A stretch of DNA of 64,000 nucleotides from an uncultured Oscillospiraceae bacterium (GTDB lineage Bacteria > Bacillota > Clostridia > Oscillospirales > Acutalibacteraceae): NCBI GenBank assembly GCA_900546265.1, contig URCA01000008.1, positions 62,001 to 126,000 on the forward strand, given 5' to 3'. The notes under the pieces were generated by a model. It had not been told where the DNA came from, did no database searches, and was given only the letters and a program-made list of their open reading frames with translations. The translations under genes were made by a program, and so were the position numbers. Numbering within the stretch: position 1 is the first letter of the stretch; every line of letters starts with the position of its first letter. This document shows, in pieces, positions 17,494 to 27,105 of the stretch.

Positions 17494-18975
17494 ACGGATG
17501 GACGGCATATACTGCTCATAAAACGCGGCGATCCCTTCTTTTCGCCGCAGCATTTCCTCAAACCGATCGATATACTCATACGGGAATTTATAATTGAATA
17601 TCCGCTCCAGGTACTCGGTGCCGAACTGTTTGAGCTTGGTCACCGCCCCCGCGCCGCACCCCAGGATGGTGTGGGTTTCGTCCATGATATAGACGTTGTA
17701 CAGGCCCTCCCGGCTGGGCTTGGCCCAGCCGACATTCTCCTGATTGCCCACCGTACGGCTCTGCCGATAGAGATAATAGGGCCGGTATCCCGCCAGCGGA
17801 AGCCGGTCGGCGGTCAGCCCCACCATCCGCACCGCGTCGTCCTTCACCCGGTAATCCGCCCGCCGGTGAATGACCAGGTTGGAGGCCCGCTTCATGGACA
17901 GAGTATGGACCGTCACGCTTTCCGGATCCAGCCGGAGTATCCCTTCCAGCGTCTGAGTAAATCCTTCATAGTCGTCGCCCGGAAGCCCGGCGATGAGATC
18001 GGTGTTGATATTATCCAGCCCGCAGCGGCGGGCCATATCGAAGGCCTCCAGGAACTGGGCCACCGTATGGCGGCGGCCGATCGCCTGCAGCACGTCGTCC
18101 CGCAGGGTCTGCGGGTTGATGCTCACCCGGGTCGCTCCGGCCGCCCGGATGGCGCGCAGCTTGTCCATGGTCACGGTGTCCGGCCGCCCGGCCTCCACTG
18201 TGTACTCCCGCAGATGGGAGAAATCAAAGCTGCTTTCCACCGCCCGGAACAGCGTCATCAGCTGCTCGGCCGACAGGGTGGTAGGGGTTCCGCCGCCGAA
18301 ATACACCGTCTCCAGCCGCAGGCCCAGCGCCCTAGCAATCTCCCCGGTGCGGGCAATTTCCTGCGCGAGCAGCTCCACATACCGGGGCACCAGGCGTTTT
18401 GCCTTTTCCACGGTCTGGGACACAAAGGAGCAATAATCGCAGCGGGTGGGGCAGAAGGGGATGGATATATACAGGCTGAAGCTGTCCGGCCGGGACAGAT
18501 CGAGAATCTGGTTCTCCTGGGACAGGGTCTCCCGGCAGAGCGCGGTCTTCTTCTCGTCCACCAGCAGCGCCTCGCGGAAATACCGCAGGGCGGCCTCTTC
18601 GCCGTCCTGCAGAATCAGGCGGCGCAGCAGCTTCACCGGCCTCACGCCGGTGACAATCCCCCACGCCTGGGCGTACCCGAACAGCCGCACAAACAGCTGA
18701 TACAACAGCGTCGCCATCTGAAGCTCGCAGGCGTCCCGATAGTCTGCGCGGGTATTATCTACTTCGGCAACGAGCGTCTCGTCGAAATCGTCCAGCCGCA
18801 GCCGGCAGACAATGCGTGTGGCGGTTTCACCCCGTTCCAAGCCGGTTTCGGCCGTCACGCCCTCGGTTTCCTCCGGCCTCTCCTCCACCGCCCGGATTTT
18901 TTCCTGGGGCAGAAAGAGCCGGCAGATATTCTCCATTTCAAAGCGGTATCCATGCCCGCGCAGCCATAATGTCAT
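17491..18975 (-). CDS. hemZ: Oxygen-independent coproporphyrinogen III oxidase-like HemZ
   Basis: A 494-aa radical SAM enzyme. The cluster motif is IPFCPTRCDYCSFVSQ (CxxxCxxC), followed by VYFGGGTPTTLSAEQL and an ETVYFGG/TVEAGRPDT region typical of HemN/HemZ. The N-terminal 160 residues form the extra domain of HemZ. Expected activity is oxidative decarboxylation of coproporphyrinogen III, though HemZ-type proteins may differ. The stop codon is the TAG of a repeat terminus. GAGGG precedes the ATG. Confidence 0.9.
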   Translation of the reverse strand: MTLWLRGHGYRFEMENICRLFLPQEKIRAVEERPEETEGVTAETGLERGETATRIVCRLRLDDFDETLVAEVDNTRADYRDACELQMATLLYQLFVRLFGYAQAWGIVTGVRPVKLLRRLILQDGEEAALRYFREALLVDEKKTALCRETLSQENQILDLSRPDSFSLYISIPFCPTRCDYCSFVSQTVEKAKRLVPRYVELLAQEIARTGEIARALGLRLETVYFGGGTPTTLSAEQLMTLFRAVESSFDFSHLREYTVEAGRPDTVTMDKLRAIRAAGATRVSINPQTLRDDVLQAIGRRHTVAQFLEAFDMARRCGLDNINTDLIAGLPGDDYEGFTQTLEGILRLDPESVTVHTLSMKRASNLVIHRRADYRVKDDAVRMVGLTADRLPLAGYRPYYLYRQSRTVGNQENVGWAKPSREGLYNVYIMDETHTILGCGAGAVTKLKQFGTEYLERIFNYKFPYEYIDRFEEMLRRKEGIAAFYEQYMPSIR

Positions 18976-19006
18976 GGTCAGCCCTCATTCCGTCCCGTCC
19001 TGCGTG

Positions 19007-19639
19007 TTATTCCTCAAAAAAGCCGTTGACATACGGGTTCTCCAGCCGCTCCCTCTGGAGCGTGGTGCTCTCCTCATGGCCGGGAAAAACCCGGTAATCC
19101 CCTTCCAAGGCCGCCAGGCGTTTGAGGGAGCGGCGCAGCGCCGCCTCGTCTCCGCCGGGAAAATCGGTGCGGCCGGCGCCCCCGGCAAACAGGGTGTCCC
19201 CGGAGAAAACCACCCCGTCCCCGATGTAGCAGCTGCTGCCCGGCGTGTGGCCGGGCGTGTGCATCACCGTCAGGGTCAGCCCGCCCGCCGTCACCGTGTC
19301 GCCGTCGACCAGCAGACGATCCGCCTGCAAATCATACCGGCAGCCTGGCAGGAACATGGCCAGCAGGCTACGGGCCGGTGAGGTCAGCGCCGGCTCGTCC
19401 CCCGCGGGCACCAGCAGCTCGGCGCCCGTGGCGTTCATGATTTCCCGGGCCGCCAGGATGTGATCAAAGTGCACGTGGGTGAGCAACACGGCCCGCACCC
19501 GCACGCCTGCGGCATCCGCCTCGTCCAAAATCCGCCCCGCCTGCGCGCCCGGATCGATGACCACCGCCTGCCCGTCCGCTTCCCAGACGATATAACAGTT
19601 GGTATCCAGCTGCCCCACTGGCAGCGTACGTATCTCCAT
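19007..19639 (-). CDS. MBL-fold metallo-hydrolase (glyoxalase II-like)
   Basis: A 210-aa metallo-beta-lactamase-fold protein: LLTHVHFDHILAAREI is the HxHxDH zinc motif, TLTVMHTPGHTPGSSCY the next histidine, VVFSGDTLFAGGAGRTDFPGGD the bridging aspartate and YRVFPGHEEST the last histidine. It is similar to hydroxyacylglutathione hydrolases, but small Clostridial members often act on other thioesters. It lies in a run with dtd and hemZ, 31 nt before hemZ. Confidence 0.9.
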   Translation of the reverse strand: MEIRTLPVGQLDTNCYIVWEADGQAVVIDPGAQAGRILDEADAAGVRVRAVLLTHVHFDHILAAREIMNATGAELLVPAGDEPALTSPARSLLAMFLPGCRYDLQADRLLVDGDTVTAGGLTLTVMHTPGHTPGSSCYIGDGVVFSGDTLFAGGAGRTDFPGGDEAALRRSLKRLAALEGDYRVFPGHEESTTLQRERLENPYVNGFFEE

Positions 19640-19652
19640 GAATGCTTCCTCC

Positions 19653-20105
19653 TCAGCCCCACACATCCGTGTCCAGCGTAACCGTTACCGGCCCGTCGTT
19701 AACCAGGGACACCTGCATATCTGCGCCGAACCGGCCGGTCTGCACATCGGCAATCCCCGCTTTGCGCAGTTGATCCACCAGCTCCTCGAACAGCGGCAGA
19801 GCCTTTTCCGGCCGAGCCGCCTCCAAAAAATCCGGCCGCCGTCCATGGCGGGTATTGGCGCATAAGGTAAACTGGGACACGGCCAGCACGCTGCCGCCCG
19901 TGTCCCGCACCGCATACTGAAACTTGTCGTGTTCATCGGTGAACAGCCGCATCTCCGCCACCTTGCGAGCCAGCAGCGCCGCCTGGCGCGGCGTGTCCTC
20001 CACGGTCACGCCCACCAGCAGCAGCACCCCCGGGCCAATGGACGCGACCGTCTGGCCGTCCACCGTCACCGAGGCGGACGACACCCGCTGATAAATCGCT
20101 TTCAT
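19653..20105 (-). CDS. dtd: D-aminoacyl-tRNA deacylase
   Basis: A 150-aa editing enzyme that frees D-amino acids from mischarged tRNA. It shows the diagnostic SQFTL motif (LAVSQFTLCANTRHGRRPDF) and the cross-subunit VSLVNDGPVTVTLD motif. The start MKAIYQRVSSASVTVDGQ is conserved. AAAGGA lies 8 nt upstream. It directly follows the GNAT gene stop and precedes the MBL gene by 13 nt. Confidence 0.96.
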   Translation of the reverse strand: MKAIYQRVSSASVTVDGQTVASIGPGVLLLVGVTVEDTPRQAALLARKVAEMRLFTDEHDKFQYAVRDTGGSVLAVSQFTLCANTRHGRRPDFLEAARPEKALPLFEELVDQLRKAGIADVQTGRFGADMQVSLVNDGPVTVTLDTDVWG

Positions 20106-20627
20106 CTAGACAGTCCTTTCCCGGCTGTAAATCAAATGGAGCATATCCTTGCCGTGATACCGCTTGACGAATTCGCCGGTCACCTGCATGCCCAGCCGTT
20201 CCGCCACCCGGCGGGATCGACGGTTTTCCGGCCGGATTTCCGCAATGACCCGGCGTGCCCCCAGGCTGGAAAAAGCGTAGGCCATGCAGGCGCCCGCCCC
20301 TTCCGCGGTCAATCCCCGGCCCCAGTGGGCCTTGGCCAGTATATACGCGACGCCCATGTGGCGCTCGTCACCAATCGTCTCGATAAGCGGCCCCATGGCC
20401 CCCACAATCCCGCCGGTCGCCTTCTCCACGGCGACATAATAGCTGGGCTCCCCCGCCGCGTACCGGCGGCGGTTTTCCGCTATCCACGCCCGCACCTCGT
20501 CGTCGGAAAAGGCGTGCTCCCAGGCGGCCATGACCTCCGCATCCTGCAGGAAAACGCACAGGCTGTCAAAGTCGTCCTCCGTCATGGGACGAAGGCCCAA
20601 ACGCTGCGATTCCACTACCCAGTCCAT
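20106..20627 (-). CDS. GNAT-family N-acetyltransferase (RimJ/RimL type)
   Basis: A 173-aa protein starting MDWVVESQRLGLRPMTEDDFDSL, with YYVAVEKATGGIVGAMG, the acetyl-CoA loop AKAHWGRGLTAEGAGACMAYAF and the RimJ-like IRPENRRSRRVAERLGMQ. It probably acetylates a protein or small amine; substrate unknown. GGAGGA is upstream. It sits between relA and dtd with minimal gaps. Confidence 0.85.
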   Translation of the reverse strand: MDWVVESQRLGLRPMTEDDFDSLCVFLQDAEVMAAWEHAFSDDEVRAWIAENRRRYAAGEPSYYVAVEKATGGIVGAMGPLIETIGDERHMGVAYILAKAHWGRGLTAEGAGACMAYAFSSLGARRVIAEIRPENRRSRRVAERLGMQVTGEFVKRYHGKDMLHLIYSRERTV

Positions 20628-20646
20628 ATCGTTCCTCCCGCGGGGC

Positions 20647-22851
20647 TTACACCCCGCTGCGGTCCACCTGCTCCACGCCGGGGATTTTCAGCAGGCGGTT
20701 GATGACGCTTTGCAGATGATCGAGGCCGTTGACCCCCACCGTCAGGCTCATGGAGGCATAGCCGTCCTGCGGCTCCCGGGCGTTGATGGCGTGGATCATC
20801 ACATGCATGGAGGCCAGCTGAGTGGTCACATCCGCCAGCAGGGCGTGCCGGTTGCGCGCCGTCAGGTGCAGGGTGGCTTTGAACTCCTGCCGGACGCTTT
20901 CCTCCCAGTGGACATGCACCCAGCGATCGGGTTCGGCCGCCTCTGTCACGTTGCGGGGCACGTTGATGCAGTCCCGCTTGTGGATGGACACCCCGTAGCC
21001 CCGGGTGATGAAGCCGATGATCGGATCCCCCGGCACCGGGTTGCAGCACCGGGCGAACTTCACCAGGCAGTTGTCCATCCCATCGATAATGACGCCCCCG
21101 TTGTTGTGGTGCTTGCGGGGGGCGGTAATCAGCTGTTCCGGGTGAACGGGTTCCTCCACCTTGGCCAGCTTCTGGTAATCCTCTTTCATCCGGGGAATAA
21201 TCCGGGACAGCAGCACCCCGCCGTAGCCGATGGCGGCGTAGAAATCGTCCAGCGTGGCGCAGTGCTGCTTTTTGCTCTGGGCCAGGAGGAACTCCTCCAT
21301 CTTGTCCTCGGGCAGGCGGATGTAGTTGCGGGTGAGCTCCCGCTCCAGATCGGCTTTGCCCTGCTGAATATTTTCCTCCCGGCGCTCGTTCTTGAACCAG
21401 GCGCGGATTTTGTTGCGGGCCTCCCCGGTTTTGACGATATTCAGCCAGTCGCGGCTGGGTCCCCTGCCCGGTGCGGAGGTGGTAAGAACCTCCACGATTT
21501 CCCCGGTCTTCACCTGGTAATCCAGAGGGACGATCCGTCCGTCCACCTTGGCCCCCACCATCCGGTTGCCCACGGCGGAATGGATGGCATAGGCGAAATC
21601 GATCACCGTGGCCCCCACTGGCAGGGTGATCACGTCCCCCTTCGGCGTAAAAACGAACACGTCGTCGCTGGACAAATCGGTCTTGATGCTGCGCACGATA
21701 TCCTCGGCGTCGTCCACGTCCTTCTGGTTCTCGATGAACTGCCGCACCCAAGCCAGCCGTTCTTCCAGCTTATCCTTGCGCTGGATGCCCAGCTTGTATT
21801 TCCAGTGGGCCGCGATGCCGTATTCCGCCGTGTAATGCATCTCCCAGGTGCGGATCTGCACCTCGAAGGGGATTTTTTCCTTGCTGATAACCGTGGTGTG
21901 CAGGGACTGATACATGTTGGATTTCGGGGTGGAAATATAGTCCTTGAAGCGGTTGGGCAGCGGGCGGAACATGTCGTGGATGATGCCCAGCACATTGTAG
22001 CAGTCGTTGACCGTGTCCACAATCACCCGCACCGCGTAAATATCGTAAATTTCGTCAAAGGATTTGCCCTGCATGAACATTTTCCGGTAGATGCCGGTGA
22101 TACTTTTGATCCGCCCCGCCACATACGGGTGCATATCAAACTCCGCCAGCCGCTCTTTAATGCGATCCTGGATGCTGTTGAGGAACTCGTTGCGCTCCCC
22201 CTCCCGCAGGGCGAGGGCGTCCTCGATCTCCCGGTAGGCCACCCCATCCAGGATGCGCAGGGACAAATCTTCCAGCTCCTCCTTGACGGCGCGGATGCCC
22301 AGCCGGTGGGCCAGCGGGGCGAAAATGTCCATGGTTTCCTTGGCCTTGTCCCGCTGCTTCTGCGGCGGCCGGGCGCCGATGGTGCGCATGTTGTGCAGCC
22401 GATCGGCCAGCTTGATGATGATGACCCGGATGTCCTGCGCCATGGCCAGCAGCATCTTGCGCACATTCTCCGCCTGCTGCTCCTCCTTGGTGGAAAAGGG
22501 GATTTTGTTCAGCTTGGTCACTCCGTCCACCAGGGCGGCCACATCGGCGCCGAACTGCTTTTGCACATCCGCCAGCTCCACCGGGGTATCCTCCACCACA
22601 TCGTGGAGGATGGAGGCCACGATGGTCTCGCTGTCCATCCCCAAATCCACCAGGATGCAGGCCACCAGCAGGGGATGACAAACATAATCCTCCCCCGACG
22701 ATCGCTTCTGCCCCTCATGGGCCTTGCAGGCCAGCTGGATGGCCCGATCCACCGCGTCCAAATCGTACGGCTTTTCGCTTTTCATAATGCGCCGTTTCAG
22801 CTCGACGACCACCTCGTCGACCGTCAAATCCGCGCCCATTTGCTGATTCAT
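20647..22851 (-). CDS. relA: Bifunctional (p)ppGpp synthetase/hydrolase
   Basis: A 734-aa Rel enzyme of the stringent response. Order: HD hydrolase domain (HEGQKRSSGEDYVCHPLLVA, SILHDVVEDTPV, IIKLADRLHNMRT), RelA/SpoT synthetase domain (IYRKMFMQGKSFDEIYDIYAVRVIVD, YISTPKSNMYQSLHTTVIS), TGS domain (VFVFTPKGDVITLPVGATVIDFAYAIHSAVG), and a C-terminal ACT domain. Hydrolase residues look intact, so it is probably bifunctional. It follows recJ, a conserved order in Firmicutes. Confidence 0.96.
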   Translation of the reverse strand: MNQQMGADLTVDEVVVELKRRIMKSEKPYDLDAVDRAIQLACKAHEGQKRSSGEDYVCHPLLVACILVDLGMDSETIVASILHDVVEDTPVELADVQKQFGADVAALVDGVTKLNKIPFSTKEEQQAENVRKMLLAMAQDIRVIIIKLADRLHNMRTIGARPPQKQRDKAKETMDIFAPLAHRLGIRAVKEELEDLSLRILDGVAYREIEDALALREGERNEFLNSIQDRIKERLAEFDMHPYVAGRIKSITGIYRKMFMQGKSFDEIYDIYAVRVIVDTVNDCYNVLGIIHDMFRPLPNRFKDYISTPKSNMYQSLHTTVISKEKIPFEVQIRTWEMHYTAEYGIAAHWKYKLGIQRKDKLEERLAWVRQFIENQKDVDDAEDIVRSIKTDLSSDDVFVFTPKGDVITLPVGATVIDFAYAIHSAVGNRMVGAKVDGRIVPLDYQVKTGEIVEVLTTSAPGRGPSRDWLNIVKTGEARNKIRAWFKNERREENIQQGKADLERELTRNYIRLPEDKMEEFLLAQSKKQHCATLDDFYAAIGYGGVLLSRIIPRMKEDYQKLAKVEEPVHPEQLITAPRKHHNNGGVIIDGMDNCLVKFARCCNPVPGDPIIGFITRGYGVSIHKRDCINVPRNVTEAAEPDRWVHVHWEESVRQEFKATLHLTARNRHALLADVTTQLASMHVMIHAINAREPQDGYASMSLTVGVNGLDHLQSVINRLLKIPGVEQVDRSGV

Positions 22852-22909
22852 ACAGGTTTCCTGCCCTTTCCGGAGAGACGCGACGCGTCCGAAAGGGCGT
22901 CGTCGTCGA

Positions 22910-24949
22910 TTATGTACCGCTCTGCAGGTATTGCATCAAGGGGGTGGCGTTCAAGTCCGCCTTGCCCTCGGCCGGGCGGACGGCGATATGCAGCCGGTCG
23001 CCCAAATCTTCCAGGTCGATAAGCCCTGCCTGCCGGAACACGTCCAGCGCCAGCCGCAGCTGCAGGTAATTCAGCGTCTGCGCGCCCGCCGCACGATGGA
23101 GCTGCTCCAGGGTGCCGCTCCACCTGCCGGCCGCCCGCAGCAGCCGGTAGACCCGGCTCATCCCTTCTCGGGTGGGCAGGGCTTCGACCCCCTCGCCCAG
23201 CGTCTCCCTCCGGCAGACCCGGCCGTAATTGTCCAGCGCCTCCAGCAGTTCCTCCTGCCGGGTGTCGGCAAAGCGCATATCCTTGATGATAATGGAGGGG
23301 GACACCGTCCCGCGGTATTCGTTGCGTTCCAGCGTGACCGCCAGATTCAGCGTTTCTCCGCAGGGCACGGGGAAATCCGCCGGCGTGGTGTGAAACTTCA
23401 TGGCCGCCACAGCCGTCCCCTCCCGGGACAGGGACAGCCGCAGGTGCTTGCCCCCGCCCACCGGCACAATATTGTCCAGCCGCATCTGGAACAGGCCGAA
23501 GACCGGCGCGGGATTTCCCGTTCCGCAGGGCTCCAGCGCCGCCAGCAGATCCAGCTTCTCCACATCGATTTGGGACGGCCGCATGCGGAAATCCACGTGC
23601 AGCTCCGGCACCGGCATCCGGGGGCACACCGCCGTCGCGTAGGCGTTGACGGCTTCGCGGAATTCGTCGATCCGCGCCGCCTCCAGCGTCACCCCCGCCG
23701 CCAGCGAATGCCCGCCGTAGGCGGTCAGCACCTCTTTGCAGGCCGTCAGCGCGTCGAACAGGGAGAAGCCGGGCAGGCTGCGTCCCGAGCCCTTGGCCAC
23801 CCCGTCCTGCACCGACAGCACGATGCAGGGCTTGCCGAATCTTTCCATCAGACGAGAGGCGATGATCCCCACCACGCCCGGATGCCAGTTGTCCCCTTCC
23901 AGCACCAAAATCCGCGCCGCCAGCCGTTCCGGCTGCTGTTTCAGGCGTTCCAGCACCTCGCCGAGTATCGCCGCCTCCGCCGCCTGCCGCTCGACGTTGA
24001 GCTGCTGGATGTCCTCCGCCAGCGCTGCGGCCTCCTCCCCATCGGCGGTCAGCAGCAGCCCGGCCGCCGTTTCGGGGCTGCCCATCCGGCCCGCCGCATT
24101 AATCCGGGGGGCCAGGGTGAACACCGCTGTGGAAGCGGTCACCCGCTTGTCTCCCACCCCCGCGACCTCCATGAGCTTGGCCAGTCCCGGCCGCCGGCGC
24201 TCGTTCATCACCTGCAGCCCTCGGCGCACCAGCGTGCGGTTTTCCCCCCGCAGCTGCATCACGTCCGCCAGGGTGCCCAGCGCCACCAAATCGCCGTATT
24301 CCTCCATCATCTGGTCGGCGTCACCGTCCAGCGCGCAAATCAGCTTGAAGGCCACGCCCACACCGGCGTAGTCCTTGCAGGCGCTGCCGCAGTCCGGCCG
24401 GTGAGGATCCACCACCGCCACCGCCTGCGGCAGGGCTTCCTGCGGCTGGTGATGGTCGGTGATGACCACGTCCATCCCCAGCTCCGCCGCGTAGGCGGCC
24501 TCCTCCAACGCGGCGATGCCGTTGTCCACCGTTATCAGCAGTTTGGCGCCCATCTCCTTGAGCTTTTCCACCGAATCCCGGTGCAGGCCGTAGCCCTCGC
24601 CCTCTCGCTGCGGGATGTAGTACACCACGTCCGCTTCCCGCTTGGCCAGGAAGTCGTACAGCAGCGCCGTGGCGGTCACGCCGTCGGCGTCGTAATCGCC
24701 GAACACCGCGATCCGCTCGTAGCTGTCGATGGCCCTTTGAATGCGTTCCACCGCCGCGTCCATATCGGCAAAGGCGAACACGTCGTCTCCGATCTCCCCA
24801 TTGACCAGGAAATCGGTGGCCTCTTCCAGGTTGGTGACGCCCCGCGTGGTCAGCAGCAGGGCCAGAAAGGGATGAATCTCACATTCTTCCGCCAGATTTG
24901 CCGCCAAATCGCCGTCCGGCTGCGCTACGGTCCATCGTTTCACGCTCAT
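22910..24949 (-). CDS. recJ: Single-stranded-DNA-specific exonuclease RecJ
   Basis: A 679-aa DHH-family 5'-3' exonuclease. FGDYDADGVTATALLYDFL and VITDHHQP (DHH) form the active site; the DHHA1 region includes ARINAAGRMGSPETAA and GGHSLAAGVTLE. It acts in recombination and mismatch repair. The ATG at 24949 (MSVKRWT) is chosen over a GTG nine codons upstream. It is the first gene before relA. Upstream lies the border of the AT-rich island. Confidence 0.95.
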   Translation of the reverse strand: MSVKRWTVAQPDGDLAANLAEECEIHPFLALLLTTRGVTNLEEATDFLVNGEIGDDVFAFADMDAAVERIQRAIDSYERIAVFGDYDADGVTATALLYDFLAKREADVVYYIPQREGEGYGLHRDSVEKLKEMGAKLLITVDNGIAALEEAAYAAELGMDVVITDHHQPQEALPQAVAVVDPHRPDCGSACKDYAGVGVAFKLICALDGDADQMMEEYGDLVALGTLADVMQLRGENRTLVRRGLQVMNERRRPGLAKLMEVAGVGDKRVTASTAVFTLAPRINAAGRMGSPETAAGLLLTADGEEAAALAEDIQQLNVERQAAEAAILGEVLERLKQQPERLAARILVLEGDNWHPGVVGIIASRLMERFGKPCIVLSVQDGVAKGSGRSLPGFSLFDALTACKEVLTAYGGHSLAAGVTLEAARIDEFREAVNAYATAVCPRMPVPELHVDFRMRPSQIDVEKLDLLAALEPCGTGNPAPVFGLFQMRLDNIVPVGGGKHLRLSLSREGTAVAAMKFHTTPADFPVPCGETLNLAVTLERNEYRGTVSPSIIIKDMRFADTRQEELLEALDNYGRVCRRETLGEGVEALPTREGMSRVYRLLRAAGRWSGTLEQLHRAAGAQTLNYLQLRLALDVFRQAGLIDLEDLGDRLHIAVRPAEGKADLNATPLMQYLQSGT

Positions 24950-25117
24950 AATCCCTCTCGCCCCGTTCCTCTCCACGGCTTTGCGCCATATACATAATAT
25001 TGTATTCTACCATTTTTTTGCCCAATATTCAACACGTTGTTGCAAATCTTCCAGGCGCTCCTGCATAAACAATAAAGTGAAAGGCAAATGAAAACGCAAA
25101 TGTCAATATATTATATA

Positions 25118-25146
25118 TTGAAAATTCCATAAAATGGTATTATAAT
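25118..25146 (+). promoter_or_regulatory. Sigma-A promoter of the S8 peptidase gene
   Basis: TTGAAA (25118-25123), 17 nt, TATAAT (25141-25146) in AT-rich DNA. A small inverted repeat, CCAT-aaa-ATGG, falls in the spacer. Confidence 0.75.
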
Positions 25147-25221
25147 TATGAGTGAAAGGTCGTGATTCCCATGGTTTTTTAAAACTCTAACGGATTTACA
25201 AAAATTGAGAGGGGAATTAAA

Positions 25222-27093
25222 GTGTCGCGGAAAAAACTATTATCATTTGTGATGGCAATATGCTTAGTAGTATTCCCGGTTTTAGCCGTCAAAGCCAAAA
25301 CGGTTGAAGCTGGCGGTCTCTTTGCAAAAAAAATATATACTGACCTTATTTCCAGAATGGAGATAGCCACAGGAGATGAAACTATACCGGTTTCTATTTG
25401 GACTAAAGACATTGATTGCGATGAAAGTGCAATCGTAAAACAGGCGCAGAATAATGTCAACATCATTAAAAACAGCGCCACTAAATCTATTTCTCTTGCT
25501 AAACAACGTGAGCTACAAAGCCTAGTCTCGTCCAATGATAATGTAAGAGAGCTGAATGAAACCCAGCTCTTAATTGAAGCAAAGCGCAAAATATATGAAA
25601 ATATTTATACCCAGGAAAATACTACCTCCGTAAAAACTATTTTATCCGATACCCAGTCCATCAAGGACTCGCAAGTGACATGGATAAGCCAATATACGCC
25701 TCTAATAAAGATGAACCTTACAAAGGATCAAATAAATGAATTGTCGAAATCCCCCCTGATCGAATACATGTATCTGGATGAGCATGAAATGATCGTACCC
25801 GATACAAATATCATTCCATTATCGGCCGCAAATGGCACAACCTCAGCATCTATTTGGCAGCAGGCCACGAATATCACGTACCTCAAATCCCGTGGCTATA
25901 CCGGTTCTGGAGTTAAGGTTGGTTTGTATGATGGCGGAGTGCTGCGATATGCCGATCTAACTCAGAGTCAAAAAAATGTTTTTTCCACTTTGTACAGTTC
26001 AGGCAGATTGATCGCGGATCCCGCTGCTCCAACACAAGATCCGGGGCATGCTGCTCTTTGCGGCTCGATCATTGCGGCGACAAACGGGAGTATTCCCGGG
26101 ATTGCACCAGGAGTTACCCTTTACTCAACGACCGGCTATGGTCGAGCCGGACAGGTTGAGGGCGCTATGGAATGGTTAATTTCTCAGGGCGTTCGCATAA
26201 TATCCATGTCCGTATCTTGGGACGGAACTCATAATATGTATGATCCTTTATCAAAATGGTTCGATCATATAGCTATACAGCATGATATTACTACCGTTCA
26301 ATCAGCGGGTAATGATGGAACCAGTGGCATCCCATACGGATGTATGAGTTACAACACTATATCCGTTGGTTCAAATGATGACAAAAATACGGCATCCAGA
26401 ACCGACGACGTATGGTCGACTTTTTCTTCTTACAGCACGAATAGTTCGCTTCCAATGAAGCCAGACTTAGTTGCTCCTGGTGATGGTATTCAAACTCCGG
26501 CCGGGGACAATAGCGGTACCAGTTTGTCTTGCCCAGAAGTAGCAGGGGTAATCGCGTTGCTATATCAACTTCGTCCAGCCTTATCGTCCAATCAGGCTCT
26601 TACAAAAGCCATTATGCTCGCAGGAATAAATGCTTGTGGGCAGCTGATGGGAAGTTCTTCCGCTGGCGGAACCGCTACTGCCATGCTTGCTAAAACTGGT
26701 GCCGGGCTGCTGGATGCAAAAGCTGCATCATATATTGCTTCAAACAATCGGTATGCCGGGGTTACAATGGGAAGCAGTATGAGCACCTATACCAAAACAT
26801 TTACTGTTTCCTCATCCGATACCTTAACACGAGTTTGTTTGGCCTGGTTAAAAAACAATCGGGTGAGCGGCAGTCATACGGTGCCAAGTACGCCGTCTAA
26901 TCCGGCCTGTGCGGTACTATATTTGGAGGTTAAAGCTCCCAATGGGACAGTTTACAGATCGCAGAGAAGCAGCGGCAATGTCCAACTGATTTCTTTCAAA
27001 CCGCCGGTGACAGGCACATATACGATAACGGTCAGAAAAATATCAGCGCCTTCTTCAGAACCCAATGTTTATTTCGGATTAGCATGGTATTAA
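25222..27093 (+). CDS. Secreted S8-family serine peptidase (subtilisin-like)
   Basis: A 623-aa protein. An N-terminal signal peptide (basic MSRKK, hydrophobic core to about residue 22, VKA) is followed by a propeptide-like region (about 30-200) and a subtilase domain. Catalytic candidates are Asp237 in VGLYDGG, His276 in DPGHAALCGS, the oxyanion Asn364 in SAGNDG, and Ser434 in SGTSLSCPEVAG. After about 500 it has a beta-rich domain, possibly P/PPC-like. The histidine motif differs from the common HGTHVAG. GTG start with GAGAGGGG upstream. Base composition is much more AT-rich than its neighbours, which suggests transfer. A lipoprotein gene follows by 12 nt. Confidence 0.9.
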   Translation: MSRKKLLSFVMAICLVVFPVLAVKAKTVEAGGLFAKKIYTDLISRMEIATGDETIPVSIWTKDIDCDESAIVKQAQNNVNIIKNSATKSISLAKQRELQSLVSSNDNVRELNETQLLIEAKRKIYENIYTQENTTSVKTILSDTQSIKDSQVTWISQYTPLIKMNLTKDQINELSKSPLIEYMYLDEHEMIVPDTNIIPLSAANGTTSASIWQQATNITYLKSRGYTGSGVKVGLYDGGVLRYADLTQSQKNVFSTLYSSGRLIADPAAPTQDPGHAALCGSIIAATNGSIPGIAPGVTLYSTTGYGRAGQVEGAMEWLISQGVRIISMSVSWDGTHNMYDPLSKWFDHIAIQHDITTVQSAGNDGTSGIPYGCMSYNTISVGSNDDKNTASRTDDVWSTFSSYSTNSSLPMKPDLVAPGDGIQTPAGDNSGTSLSCPEVAGVIALLYQLRPALSSNQALTKAIMLAGINACGQLMGSSSAGGTATAMLAKTGAGLLDAKAASYIASNNRYAGVTMGSSMSTYTKTFTVSSSDTLTRVCLAWLKNNRVSGSHTVPSTPSNPACAVLYLEVKAPNGTVYRSQRSSGNVQLISFKPPVTGTYTITVRKISAPSSEPNVYFGLAWY

Positions 27094-27105
27094 AGGGGTG
27101 AAGTT

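Noticed and set aside
20530..24997. Long plus-strand frames of 830 and 688 codons
   Set aside because: They are antisense to relA and recJ, which are complete and well conserved. Composition is typical of shadow frames.
24977..25221. An attachment site or tRNA at the left border of the AT-rich island
   Set aside because: No tRNA-like sequence or direct repeat shared with the right border could be found by eye.
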